Notes: generated by a model not told the origin, from the letters alone. A stretch of DNA of 64,000 nucleotides from Bacillota bacterium (GCA_029550965.1 JAKPGJ010000003.1:1-64000); one strand, 5' to 3'; shown: positions 48,912 to 58,546, counted from the first letter of the stretch. Program-made: numbers and translations.

Positions 48912-51116
48912 ATGACGAAAAGCAAATTGGCAAAAGTTATACTTCTTACCGTCTGTTTAATCCTTCTATCGGGCAGCTTTCTCACTGTAAGCGCGCTGGT
49001 TCCGTATACGACCTTTACATACAGCTATGAAGGTAATATGCAGGAAAGCCCGCACGCGTACGTTCCTTTGACAATCATCTCCGCGCAGACGATCAAGAAT
49101 TCGTACCTCAACTCGACGGACGAAGCGGTCAAAGAGAAGTATTTGTTTTCTGATATCCCGGATTTGCAAAGCGTAAAAGACATTTTCGTGGATAAACAGA
49201 ACAACGTGTATCTTGTTGACAGCAAGTCGAACTGCGTAATCGGCCTTGACGAGAATTACAATTTCAAGCTGCTGATTAACACGTTCATCAACAATCAGGG
49301 TATCCCTGACAGCCTGAGCGGCTGCGAAGGCATATTTGTCACGGACAAAGAGATTTACGTCGCGGACAAAGACAAGGCCAGAATTGTCATTTTTGACAAG
49401 GTCGGCAACTTTGTCGATATCGTACCGCAGCCCAAGAGCGACGTTTTGAAAAACATTTATCAGCCGAAAGCAGTCGCGGTTGACAGAGCGGGAAGAATTT
49501 ATGTCGTTTCCGCGACAGAAAACTACGGTATTATTTCGCTGAACAGAGACGGTACGTTTAACAACTATGTCGGACCGCAGAAGGTTACCTACAGCGCATG
49601 GCAGCTCTTCCTGCGTATGTTCAAAACCGAAGAACAGTTAAGACAGGAAGAAAGATACGTACCTACCGAGTACAACAACTTAACAATCGATGATGACGGT
49701 TTTATCTACGCGACCATCGCTTCGATTGATGAAGGCAGCATGGCGAGCGCGATCTCCAACAGATCGAAATCCGGCGACTATGCGCCTGTCAAGAAGTTCA
49801 ACCCGAACGGAAAAGACGTTTTGCACAGAAACGGTCTTTGGCCGCCGTCCGGCGAAGTTGCGGCGTTGAAAGCGAGAGCGGAATTGCCGTTCACCGCGAA
49901 CGGCCCGTCGAAAATCGTTGACGTTGCGCTCGGTCCGAACGGCTGCTGGAGCATTATCGACAACAAAAGAAGCAAGGTATTTACCTACGACAGCGAAGGC
50001 AATCTTCTGTACGGGTTTGGCGATATGGGTGATCAGGTCGGAAATATCCAAAACCTGATCGGAATTGCTTATCAGGGCAGCAACATACTGCTGCTCGACG
50101 GCACAACCAACACGGTTACCGTTTACAAAAGGACAGCTTACGGTGACTTAATAGACGCCGCTATTAAGAACACCTTGGACAAAAACTACGAGAAAGCCGT
50201 TATTTATTACACGAGCATTCTCCAGAACAACAACAACTATGACAGCGCCTATATCGGTATCGGCGAAAGCCTTTACCGCAACGGCGACTATTTGGGCGCT
50301 ATGAAATATTTCAGATATGCGCATGACACCGAAGATTATTCGGAGGCGTACAAAGCATATCGACAGGAATGGATTGAGGATCATGTCTGGGTCGTACCGC
50401 TGGTTATCGTAGTAGGCTGCGTCGGCATCAGCCAGTTCTTCAAGTTCGCGAAGAGATATAATAAGAAGCATCAGAAGATGGTTGAAAAGCGTTCCTTCGT
50501 ATCCGAAATTATGTACGGTTTCCATGTCATCTTCCATCCCTTCGACGGTTTCTGGGATTTGAAGCATGAGAAACGCGGTTCGCTGCGGGGCGCGCTGTTC
50601 TGGCTTGGCATTACCTGTCTGGCCTACATTTACCAGTCGGTAGGTGAAGGTTATTTGTATAACCAAAGCTTCACTGCCAAGGACACCTTACTGATGACAA
50701 TCATTAAAGTTTGCCTGCCGTTCTTGCTTTTCGCGGTAGCAAACTGGTGTTTGACCACACTGTTCGAGGGCGAAGGCAGCTTTAAGGACGTATTTATCGC
50801 AACCTGCTATTCACTCGTTCCGCTGCCGCTGCTTTTAGTTCCCGTCGTCGTATTTACCAACTTTGTCACGCTTCAGGAAATGTCCATTCTGTCCACGATC
50901 ATGAGCATTGCGATGCTCTGGATGGGCTTCCTGCTCTTCTTTGCGATGATGGTAACACACGATTACACGCTTGGTAAAAACGTGATTACGATGGTCGGAA
51001 CAATCGTTGGCGCCGGATTTATCATGTTCATAGCTGTCCTGTTCTCAAGCCTGATTGTTAAGGTATTTACGTTCTTCTACAACATTTATGTAGAGCTAAA
51101 ATACAGGTACTGGTAA
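48912..51116 (+). CDS. Membrane protein with NHL-like beta-propeller, TPR-like segment and YIP1-like domain
   Basis: Repeats such as 'VDKQNNVYLVDSKSNCVIGLDENYN' and 'AVDRAGRIYVVS'; 'AVIYYTSILQNNNNYDSAYIGIGESLYRNGDYLGAMKYFRYA'; C-terminal helices after 'IFHPFDGFWDLKHEKRGSLRGALFWLG'. Confidence 0.75.
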   Translation: MTKSKLAKVILLTVCLILLSGSFLTVSALVPYTTFTYSYEGNMQESPHAYVPLTIISAQTIKNSYLNSTDEAVKEKYLFSDIPDLQSVKDIFVDKQNNVYLVDSKSNCVIGLDENYNFKLLINTFINNQGIPDSLSGCEGIFVTDKEIYVADKDKARIVIFDKVGNFVDIVPQPKSDVLKNIYQPKAVAVDRAGRIYVVSATENYGIISLNRDGTFNNYVGPQKVTYSAWQLFLRMFKTEEQLRQEERYVPTEYNNLTIDDDGFIYATIASIDEGSMASAISNRSKSGDYAPVKKFNPNGKDVLHRNGLWPPSGEVAALKARAELPFTANGPSKIVDVALGPNGCWSIIDNKRSKVFTYDSEGNLLYGFGDMGDQVGNIQNLIGIAYQGSNILLLDGTTNTVTVYKRTAYGDLIDAAIKNTLDKNYEKAVIYYTSILQNNNNYDSAYIGIGESLYRNGDYLGAMKYFRYAHDTEDYSEAYKAYRQEWIEDHVWVVPLVIVVGCVGISQFFKFAKRYNKKHQKMVEKRSFVSEIMYGFHVIFHPFDGFWDLKHEKRGSLRGALFWLGITCLAYIYQSVGEGYLYNQSFTAKDTLLMTIIKVCLPFLLFAVANWCLTTLFEGEGSFKDVFIATCYSLVPLPLLLVPVVVFTNFVTLQEMSILSTIMSIAMLWMGFLLFFAMMVTHDYTLGKNVITMVGTIVGAGFIMFIAVLFSSLIVKVFTFFYNIYVELKYRYW

Positions 51117-51133
51117 AGAGAGGAGAATCGAGA

Positions 51134-54100
51134 ATGAAAAACAGTATATTGACAAAGCTAATGGCGATTCTTCTTTGCCTTACTTTGCTTGCTCCGGTTG
51201 TTTCATTAGAGGTACTTGCCGAAGAGTCTTCAGCGGCTTCTTCCGGCGCTTCTTCCGGCGCTTCTTCCGGAACAACTTCGGGCGACGAGGATATTTGGAC
51301 AGCTTTGCGTCCCGCGTACATGGCGACGACGTTTAAGTCCATCGACGACAGAATATTGGGCAACAGTATTATTGCGCCGATGACATGCATGATCGTAAAA
51401 GACGGTTATGCGCTGTATGCGGACAAAATGACCGGCGAAGTCGTATTGCTCAAGCTTTCGAAACCCAATGAACAGGGCGAGTATGAAAAGAAGGAAAACG
51501 GTATTTATAAATACGACGGCTACTTTTCGACTAACCCTTACAACATAGGCTCGAGTACGTCCGCTTCGACTGGCGCGAATACGACGGAAGCCATTAAGGA
51601 GCAGCTTTATTCTCAGATCATCGTAAACTATTCTGAGAATAACTCCGATTTGCAGTTCTACTCGTTTACGGATGCCGCGAAGAATAATCAGATTAATTTA
51701 AAAACAATCAGAAACGGAATAAGAGTTGAGTACACGCTCGGACGCGAGCAGATCGAATACCTTGTTCCCAGACTGATCCGGGCGGAAAAGCTCGAAGCGC
51801 TCGCCGCGCAGATCGAAGCGAATTCCCCCGTTGCAAGAGACGCGAAGCAGTTTAGAGCTTTCTATCAGATAAAGGATCCGAACGATCCGACGCTTCCGCA
51901 AAAAACAGTCATTGAGATGAAGAAGCAGTATCCGATCAGCGAAAAGTTCCCGGTTTACGTATGCGAGCCGCATATCACGCCGAAAGAGCTTTCGAGACTC
52001 GAAAGATTCGTAAAGCAATATACGGATTATTCGTTTGACCAGCTGGATATTGACCACGCGGAAACCGATTACACTTCGAAAGACAAGGCGCCGCCGCTCT
52101 TTAAGTTGGCGCTCGAATACACGATCGATTCGCTGGGTCTTTCGGTCAGATGCAATGCGGGCAATATTCGTTTCGACTCGTCAAGCTACAAGCTGTCGAG
52201 CATCGTCATCCTTCCGTACGCGGGCGCGGGCAACGTAAACAACTCCGGATACATCTTTATTCCGGACGGTTCGGGTACGATCATCCGCTACGAGGATATT
52301 AAAGGCTCAAACTTTACGCTGAAGAACTCGCTGTACGGACCGGATTATACATTCCACTCCATATCCGGAAAGAACAGAGAAGTCATGCGCATGCCCGTAT
52401 TCGGCGCGGTTGAGATCGTTAAGAATCAGTATTCTACCGAAGAGCTGGTAGAAAAGGTTGACGAAGACGGAAACGTAACGTACGTAAAAGAGAGAGTATA
52501 TCACGATCTCAAGATCGGTTACCTCGCGGTTATCGAGACTGGCGACTCGCTTGCTGAAATAACGGTCAATAGCGGCGGAACAACGCATATGTTCGCTTCT
52601 GTTTACACTTCGTTCAATCCCAGACCGAAGGATTCCTACACGCTGACCGGCGGTATCACCGTTTCGGGCGACCAAGGCGCGATGTGGACAGTCGAGTCGA
52701 AGAGAAAATATACCGGCGACTACAGACTCAGATATTTCGTAATGACCGATCAAATCGACTACTCCGAAATGGCGGATCTTTACAGAGAGTATCTGATTCA
52801 GAAAGGGTTCATCTCAAAGCTTGAGAATGACAACGAAAACATTCCGCTTTACATCGAAACCCTCGGAGCAATTGATTCTGTCAAGAAAGTTCTCGGTTTC
52901 CCTGTAAAGACAATGGTTGCATTATCATCCTTTGAGGATGTCCAGAATAAACTTCTTGAAAACCTGATCAAAGATAATGTTAAGAACATTAAGCTCAAGC
53001 TCAAAGGTTGGGCAAATGACGGACTTGTTTCATTGGTACCCAACGCCGTTAAGGTTGAAGAGGTATTAGGCGGCGAAGAAGGATTAAAGAAACTATTAGA
53101 GTTTGCTAAGAACAATAATGTAACCATATACCCGGATTTCGACTTTGCTTTCATGTATAAAGACGAGTATTTCGATGGTTTTGACAGATCCGACGATTTG
53201 GCGCAGACCATCGACGAAAGAGGCGCTTTCAAGAAAGAATACGATCCGGTAACCCAGAGCTATCAATACGTCGGAATGGGCGTTATCTCGCCGAACGTAA
53301 TGGCAAGACTGTATAACAACATGTATAAGGATTACCAGAAGTTCAACGTGGGAGCAATCTCCGTTGCTTCGCTGGGCGACGCGCTGGTTTCGGACTTCAA
53401 TACCGAAGACACGCTGCACAGAGAAGACTCAAAGACACTGGTTAAGAAGCTTCTTGACCGAATCAAGAGCGAAAACGGCAAGGTAATGGTTTCCGGCGGA
53501 AACGCTTATGTACTGCCGTATGTAACAGATATTTTAGATGTTCCGCTCGACGATTCACGCTATAAGTTCTCGGCTGCAACAATTCCTTTCATGGGAATGG
53601 TTCTCCACGGCTATAAGGAGTACGCAGGTACTGCTATCAACCTTGCGGGAGATTATCAGTACACGCTTCTCAAATCGATTGAAAGCGGTGCTTCTCCTTA
53701 CTTCATCATTGCTATTGATAACACTGCTGAGCTCAAGTCCAGAACCGAGAAGTATTTGCAGGATTATTACTCTGTAAGATACAACATCTGGTACAGAGAT
53801 ATAGTAAATACGTATCATATTCTGAACGAGACGCTCAAAGATCTGAAATATACGCAGATTGTAAAGCATGAGTTTGTCGATAGCAGCTTCAAGGTTCCCA
53901 GAGTCACGTACGAGAACGGCACGCAGATTTACATCAACTACCTGTTGAACGCTTACACGGTTACGGTCGGCAGCAAACAGGTAAACATCCCGGCTGAGAG
54001 CTTTATTAAAGTGGCTAAAGTGAACAACAACGATAAAGTTTTCTGTGTTGCATTTGAGGATGGTTCCAAGCTGTACATTAACGATTCGGATTCTTCCGTA

Positions 54101-54187
54101 AACGTCAATGCGGGCGGCAGAACCATTGAGATCCCTGCTGGAGATGCCAAGAGAATCGACGGCAGCGGAAATGAGTTGAACAGGTAA
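51134..54187 (+). CDS. Secreted DUF5696-like protein with TIM-barrel-like region
   Basis: Signal peptide; 1017 aa; 'GYIFIPDGSGTIIRYEDIKGSNFTL...MPVFGAVE'; barrel-like 'VTIYPDFDFAFMY'. Assigned from recall of the family and its SBP/Yip1/permease neighbourhood. Confidence 0.6.
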   Translation: MKNSILTKLMAILLCLTLLAPVVSLEVLAEESSAASSGASSGASSGTTSGDEDIWTALRPAYMATTFKSIDDRILGNSIIAPMTCMIVKDGYALYADKMTGEVVLLKLSKPNEQGEYEKKENGIYKYDGYFSTNPYNIGSSTSASTGANTTEAIKEQLYSQIIVNYSENNSDLQFYSFTDAAKNNQINLKTIRNGIRVEYTLGREQIEYLVPRLIRAEKLEALAAQIEANSPVARDAKQFRAFYQIKDPNDPTLPQKTVIEMKKQYPISEKFPVYVCEPHITPKELSRLERFVKQYTDYSFDQLDIDHAETDYTSKDKAPPLFKLALEYTIDSLGLSVRCNAGNIRFDSSSYKLSSIVILPYAGAGNVNNSGYIFIPDGSGTIIRYEDIKGSNFTLKNSLYGPDYTFHSISGKNREVMRMPVFGAVEIVKNQYSTEELVEKVDEDGNVTYVKERVYHDLKIGYLAVIETGDSLAEITVNSGGTTHMFASVYTSFNPRPKDSYTLTGGITVSGDQGAMWTVESKRKYTGDYRLRYFVMTDQIDYSEMADLYREYLIQKGFISKLENDNENIPLYIETLGAIDSVKKVLGFPVKTMVALSSFEDVQNKLLENLIKDNVKNIKLKLKGWANDGLVSLVPNAVKVEEVLGGEEGLKKLLEFAKNNNVTIYPDFDFAFMYKDEYFDGFDRSDDLAQTIDERGAFKKEYDPVTQSYQYVGMGVISPNVMARLYNNMYKDYQKFNVGAISVASLGDALVSDFNTEDTLHREDSKTLVKKLLDRIKSENGKVMVSGGNAYVLPYVTDILDVPLDDSRYKFSAATIPFMGMVLHGYKEYAGTAINLAGDYQYTLLKSIESGASPYFIIAIDNTAELKSRTEKYLQDYYSVRYNIWYRDIVNTYHILNETLKDLKYTQIVKHEFVDSSFKVPRVTYENGTQIYINYLLNAYTVTVGSKQVNIPAESFIKVAKVNNNDKVFCVAFEDGSKLYINDSDSSVNVNAGGRTIEIPAGDAKRIDGSGNELNR

Positions 54188-54201
54188 GGAGGAAGCGGTA
54201 A

Positions 54202-55206
54202 ATGGATAAATCGATTAAAACCAAAAAAAGCAATGTAGACGTAAAACCCGCAACTCCGCAAAAGCCGGGAAGACAACGCAAAGTAACGACTTTGCAGAAG
54301 CAAAAATCAAGAATGGGCTGGGTCTTTATCTCCCCGTTTTTGATCGGCTTCCTTGTCATTTACCTTCCGATGATTACCGAGTCCATCTATTTTTCATTCT
54401 GCAAAATGAAAACCGGAAGCAGCGGCTATACGCTGAACTTCGTCGGACTTGAGAATTACAAATATGCAATTTTTACCGACAAGGACTTTGTCAGCAATCT
54501 TTGGAAAAGTATTTTAGACCTGCTTTTCCAAATACCTGCGATTGTTATTTTCTCATTGTTCATAGCAGTCCTGCTGAATGAGAAAATGAAGGGCAGAGCG
54601 ATTTTCAGAGCGATCTTCTTTATCCCGGTTATCGTTTCTACGGGTATTATCGAGCAGATCGACTTGCAGAACTACCTTGCCGAAGTTCAGATGAACGCTA
54701 CGGAAATCAGCCAGGGCGGCATGCAGGTCACGAGCGGCACGGAGATCATCAGCAGGTTGGAAGTGCAGCGATACCTGCAGGGTATGATTGTAGGTAATGA
54801 ACTGGTTATATATATCACCAACCTTGTTAACGGTATTTACAACATCGTCAACAAGTCGGGCGTACAGATGCTGATTTACCTCGCCGGCCTGCAGTCCATT
54901 TCTCCCTCCATTTATGAGTCGTGCCAGATAGACGGCGCGACCGCTTGGGAGACATTCTGGAAGATCACCTTCCCGATGATCAGCCCGATGATTCTTGTTA
55001 ACACGGTTTATACGGTCATCGACTCGTTTACGTCCAAATCAAACGTAGTGATGAACTACATTTCAAAGGTTTACAACACGAACAACGATGGAATGATGCA
55101 GGCTACCGCAATGTCATGGATGTACTTCCTGATGGTAATTGTGATTCTGTTGGCAATCGGCGGTATCATTTCTGCATACGTATTCTATCAGAGACGCGAT
55201 GTGTAA
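54202..55206 (+). CDS. Sugar-type ABC transporter permease with extra internal loop
   Basis: 'RMGWVFISPFLIGFLVIYLPMITESIYFSF', EAA-like 'SIYESCQIDGATAWETFWKITFPMISPM'. Confidence 0.88.
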   Translation: MDKSIKTKKSNVDVKPATPQKPGRQRKVTTLQKQKSRMGWVFISPFLIGFLVIYLPMITESIYFSFCKMKTGSSGYTLNFVGLENYKYAIFTDKDFVSNLWKSILDLLFQIPAIVIFSLFIAVLLNEKMKGRAIFRAIFFIPVIVSTGIIEQIDLQNYLAEVQMNATEISQGGMQVTSGTEIISRLEVQRYLQGMIVGNELVIYITNLVNGIYNIVNKSGVQMLIYLAGLQSISPSIYESCQIDGATAWETFWKITFPMISPMILVNTVYTVIDSFTSKSNVVMNYISKVYNTNNDGMMQATAMSWMYFLMVIVILLAIGGIISAYVFYQRRDV

Positions 55207-55221
55207 GGGAGGGAAAGAACG

Positions 55222-56295
55222 ATGGATATGCCTGTTAATGACAAAAAGGCGCAAAAGGCGCTGAAAAAGCAGCTGGAGAAGGAAGAGGCCTTAAGGCGCA
55301 TCAGAGCGCAGGAAAAAACGCCGTTTCTTCTGCGTCTGAAGTACAAATACCTGACCTGGTATTTCGCAAAAAGGTTTGCCTGGGCTTTATTCAGATTTGT
55401 ACTGCTTTTTGGAATTTCCTTTATCATTATTTTCCCTTACATTTCAAAAATCGCGGGCTCTATCATGAGCAGGGATGATTTTGTCGATACAACGGTTAAG
55501 CTGATCGCAAAATATCCCACGTTTGACACCTATAAAGCGATCATCAACGACAACCATTATTTCAAAGCGTTGTTCAACTCGACGTTATTGTCGTTGCTGT
55601 GCGGCGTATGTCAGATGCTCACCGCCGCGGTTGTAGGTTACGGTTTCTCGAAGTTTAAATTCAAGTTTAGAAACGCGATTTTCTATCTTGTAATTTTCAC
55701 GATGATCGTACCGCACGACACCATACAGCTTTCCATGTTTATGAAGTTCCACTACTTCGATATCTACGGTATCGTCGGCGGAATCAAGAAGCTGTTGGGT
55801 TCGGCCGAGCAAACACCTGCGATCGCAAACCTGCTCAATACTTTCTGGCCTCTTGCGATACTGTCCATCACCGGACTCGCGTTTAAGAACGGTCTGTATA
55901 TTTACATTATGCGGCAGTACTTCAACGGCGTTCCGGATGAGCTGGAGGAAGCGGCATACGTTGACGGCGCAGGCGTTATCAGAACATTCATCAGAATTAT
56001 TCTTCCGATGTCCGTTCCGATGCTTGTTACCATTTTCATGTTTGCTTTCTCGTGGCAGTGGTCGGATACGTTCTATACGGAACTGTTCTTCCCGAGCAAG
56101 TCGGCGCCGCTGCTTCTGCCGAAGATCGTCGGCGTTCCGGCTTCGCTGGATACCAACTACGCGGCTCAGATCACCTACGAAACCGCGATCAGAAATACCT
56201 GCGGTCTGCTGATTCTTGCACCGCTCGTAATTATCTACCTGTTCGCGCAGAGAACGCTGATCGAGGGTGTCGAGCGCAGCGGTATCACGGGTTAA
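55222..56295 (+). CDS. Carbohydrate ABC transporter permease (MalG-like)
   Basis: 'FNSTLLSLLCGVCQMLTAAVVGYGFSKFKFKFRNAIF', 'ELEEAAYVDGAGVIRTFIRIILPMSVPMLVTIFMFAFSWQWSD'. Confidence 0.92.
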   Translation: MDMPVNDKKAQKALKKQLEKEEALRRIRAQEKTPFLLRLKYKYLTWYFAKRFAWALFRFVLLFGISFIIIFPYISKIAGSIMSRDDFVDTTVKLIAKYPTFDTYKAIINDNHYFKALFNSTLLSLLCGVCQMLTAAVVGYGFSKFKFKFRNAIFYLVIFTMIVPHDTIQLSMFMKFHYFDIYGIVGGIKKLLGSAEQTPAIANLLNTFWPLAILSITGLAFKNGLYIYIMRQYFNGVPDELEEAAYVDGAGVIRTFIRIILPMSVPMLVTIFMFAFSWQWSDTFYTELFFPSKSAPLLLPKIVGVPASLDTNYAAQITYETAIRNTCGLLILAPLVIIYLFAQRTLIEGVERSGITG

Positions 56296-56309
56296 TCGAC
56301 AAGCAAAAA

Positions 56310-56341
56310 AAGGCTGTCTGTTCGACAGCCTTTTTCTTTTT
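56310..56341 (+). terminator. Rho-independent terminator
   Basis: AGGCTGTC-TGTTC-GACAGCCT-TTTTCTTTTTT. Confidence 0.88.
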
Positions 56342-56476
56342 TGCTTTCAAAAATATATTGTGGAATTGAGACAAAAAAAGTGCAAAAACGCACTAATATA
56401 TTGTGAACACTTTTTTGACGGATGTGTTATAGTATAATCAGCAAGCAGAATCGTCGTTGGGTTGGGAAGGTACAGG

Positions 56477-57052
56477 ATGAGGCAAATTATTCATTTCGTG
56501 AAAATCGTATTCACCGCTGTTTTTTTCTTACTGGCGCTGTCCGCTTTTTCAGCCTGTATGATAATGCCCGGCGAAAAGCCGCACGGCTCGCCGAGCAGCC
56601 AGGAAGCATCCCTTTCGGAAACGCCCGAAGCGTCCGAAACAAGCAGCAGTACGAGCAAAGAGCCGAGCAATACGTATTCCGAGCCCGCGTTTGTCGACAC
56701 ATTCTTCGCCGAAGACACGTTTATCAAATACTGCAACGCATCCGAAGAACCGAACTACGAGTCGGTCTACAAATTCGACGCGAACGGAACGGTTACATAC
56801 TCCTATAATATGTGGGAGGGGTTTATTCAGTCCACGGAAAAATATTTTATTCGAAGGTACCGAAACGGAATCTATCAGGTTTATATCTATAAGGATCAAA
56901 AAGAAAACGCGAAGGCATTGTTCACGGTGTATAACGATAAAGATGTCAGCGCGGATGCCAGCGCTTCGTTTATAACAGAAAAAGAGTTTTTTGAGATTTA
57001 TTCTTTCCATTTGGAATGGAATAAACAGGCAGCCGAACACGGTGACGAATAA
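56477..57052 (+). CDS. Hypothetical lipoprotein
   Basis: Lipobox 'LSAFSAC', Ser/Thr/Glu-rich linker, small globular domain. Confidence 0.65.
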   Translation: MRQIIHFVKIVFTAVFFLLALSAFSACMIMPGEKPHGSPSSQEASLSETPEASETSSSTSKEPSNTYSEPAFVDTFFAEDTFIKYCNASEEPNYESVYKFDANGTVTYSYNMWEGFIQSTEKYFIRRYRNGIYQVYIYKDQKENAKALFTVYNDKDVSADASASFITEKEFFEIYSFHLEWNKQAAEHGDE

Positions 57053-57120
57053 AGCATATTTCTATCCCTTTTGCCATATAAATATAGCTGTAAACAGCAA
57101 CAGGCGCAGGAGGGAAAAGC

Positions 57121-57852
57121 ATGAGATTTCGTTTCTTGCTCAGAAGCAAACGCTACCGTATTCGAATACTTGCTTTTCTCATCGTTGTTTTTGCCGTAAT
57201 GGCGTCCGCGTCGGCGATTTTAAAAAGCAAGAAAAACAATGCGGATGCCGCCGAGGTGTTTTATCCGATCAAAGGCATTCATACCGAAGAAAAAATATAC
57301 GCGCTGACAGCAAACATCAACGGCGACGAAAAGGAAAAAGATATCGACATGCTCATCTCCGTCTGCGAGGGCATGGGCCTTCGAATCACCTTTTTCGTCG
57401 AACCGGACTGGATTGACGAAAACCCCAATATCGCCAAGAAGCTGCAGAAAGTCGGAACGCTCGGTCTTTATATCAACAAGAACTTAAACGGCAAATCCAG
57501 AAACTACATTATGGAATATATCGCGTCCTGCAACGACGATTTCTTCGAAACAAGCGCGAAATACCCGAAATATGTCCGCGTCGCCGGCAACCCCGATTCA
57601 CTGACGACCAGGATTCTGAACTCGTACGGGCAGTACTGCATTTCCTATGACGCCGTATTAACGCAGGGCGGCGGGGGAACAATAGCCAAAGGAAGAATCA
57701 TCGATATAGGACCGATTAACGAAAAAACCTCCTTTCTGCTCGCGCAGTCGGTCGGAGAAGCGATTACAGCCGGATTGACCTGTATCGAGATGGAGAACTT
57801 TTTGTATAAGATCGGGAGTGTGACGGATGAATACGGAAAACAATACGCCTGA
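57121..57852 (+). CDS. Polysaccharide-deacetylase-like (NodB fold) protein, metal motifs degenerate
   Basis: 'KIYALTANINGDEKEKDIDMLISVCEGMGLRITFFVEPDWIDENPNIAKKLQKVGTLGLYINKN' follows a deacetylase layout but lacks TFDDG and HxxxH. Confidence 0.6.
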   Translation: MRFRFLLRSKRYRIRILAFLIVVFAVMASASAILKSKKNNADAAEVFYPIKGIHTEEKIYALTANINGDEKEKDIDMLISVCEGMGLRITFFVEPDWIDENPNIAKKLQKVGTLGLYINKNLNGKSRNYIMEYIASCNDDFFETSAKYPKYVRVAGNPDSLTTRILNSYGQYCISYDAVLTQGGGGTIAKGRIIDIGPINEKTSFLLAQSVGEAITAGLTCIEMENFLYKIGSVTDEYGKQYA

Positions 57853-58252
57853 TATCCTTTTATCCGGTTTTCACGCTCCGTTTATTGGTTTCGCAAGCCA
57901 GCTTTTTCAGTTTGACACCGAAAAGCGAAAAGACTATTACCGCATAATCGCGATCGGCGAGACCGGAAGCGAGCTGGACGGAAACATCTCCTGCGGCTTC
58001 ATCATCTGCCCGCAGAACATTCAGTTGAGCGGGAAGATCAAGTGCAGCGGCATTATTACGTGCGGCATGAACACGCGCTGTACGCTTTCTTATTCGAGTA
58101 TTGACTATAACAAAGCCCTGCTCTCGATCAACCGGCGGCTCGACCTTGATGGCAGAAGCATTCATCAGTGCGAAAAACCGGTTGAATATTACGAACCGCT
58201 GACAGTTTACGAAAACCTCGTTCTGCAGGGGTTAAGCATCTTAACAATGTAA
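57827..58252 (+). CDS. Hypothetical protein, overlaps preceding gene by 26 bp
   Basis: 141-aa ORF, terminator immediately downstream. Confidence 0.6.
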   Translation: MNTENNTPDILLSGFHAPFIGFASQLFQFDTEKRKDYYRIIAIGETGSELDGNISCGFIICPQNIQLSGKIKCSGIITCGMNTRCTLSYSSIDYNKALLSINRRLDLDGRSIHQCEKPVEYYEPLTVYENLVLQGLSILTM

Positions 58253-58258
58253 AAAATC

Positions 58259-58286
58259 ACACTGCTGAAATAAGCAGTGTTTTTTA
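58259..58286 (+). terminator. Rho-independent terminator
   Basis: ACACTGCT-GAAATA-AGCAGTGT-TTTTT. Confidence 0.85.
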
Positions 58287-58546
58287 TGCATAAAACCGCC
58301 GGTTGGAAATTTCGTATATCTATCAATCAAACGAGTTATTGATTTTCAATTTTAAAAATGTAGAATATAACCAGAAGCCGGCTTCCAATACCGCCCTTTA
58401 AATAAGAATAAGAAAGGATTTAGGTATATGTCGGCAGTTAAATTAAAGCTTGCGGAAAGATAGTTCTTATTTTTTCCAACCTTATTGTTCGAACCGTGTC
58501 TATATGGGTGAATTGCAATTCAAAACAAACGCTTGAGGGTAAACGG

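Noticed and set aside
43680-56295. Ordinary maltose/lacto-N-biose type sugar ABC operon
   Set aside because: Oversized SBP, duplicated permease pairs and embedded YIP1- and DUF5696-like proteins do not fit that template; kept as a finding instead.
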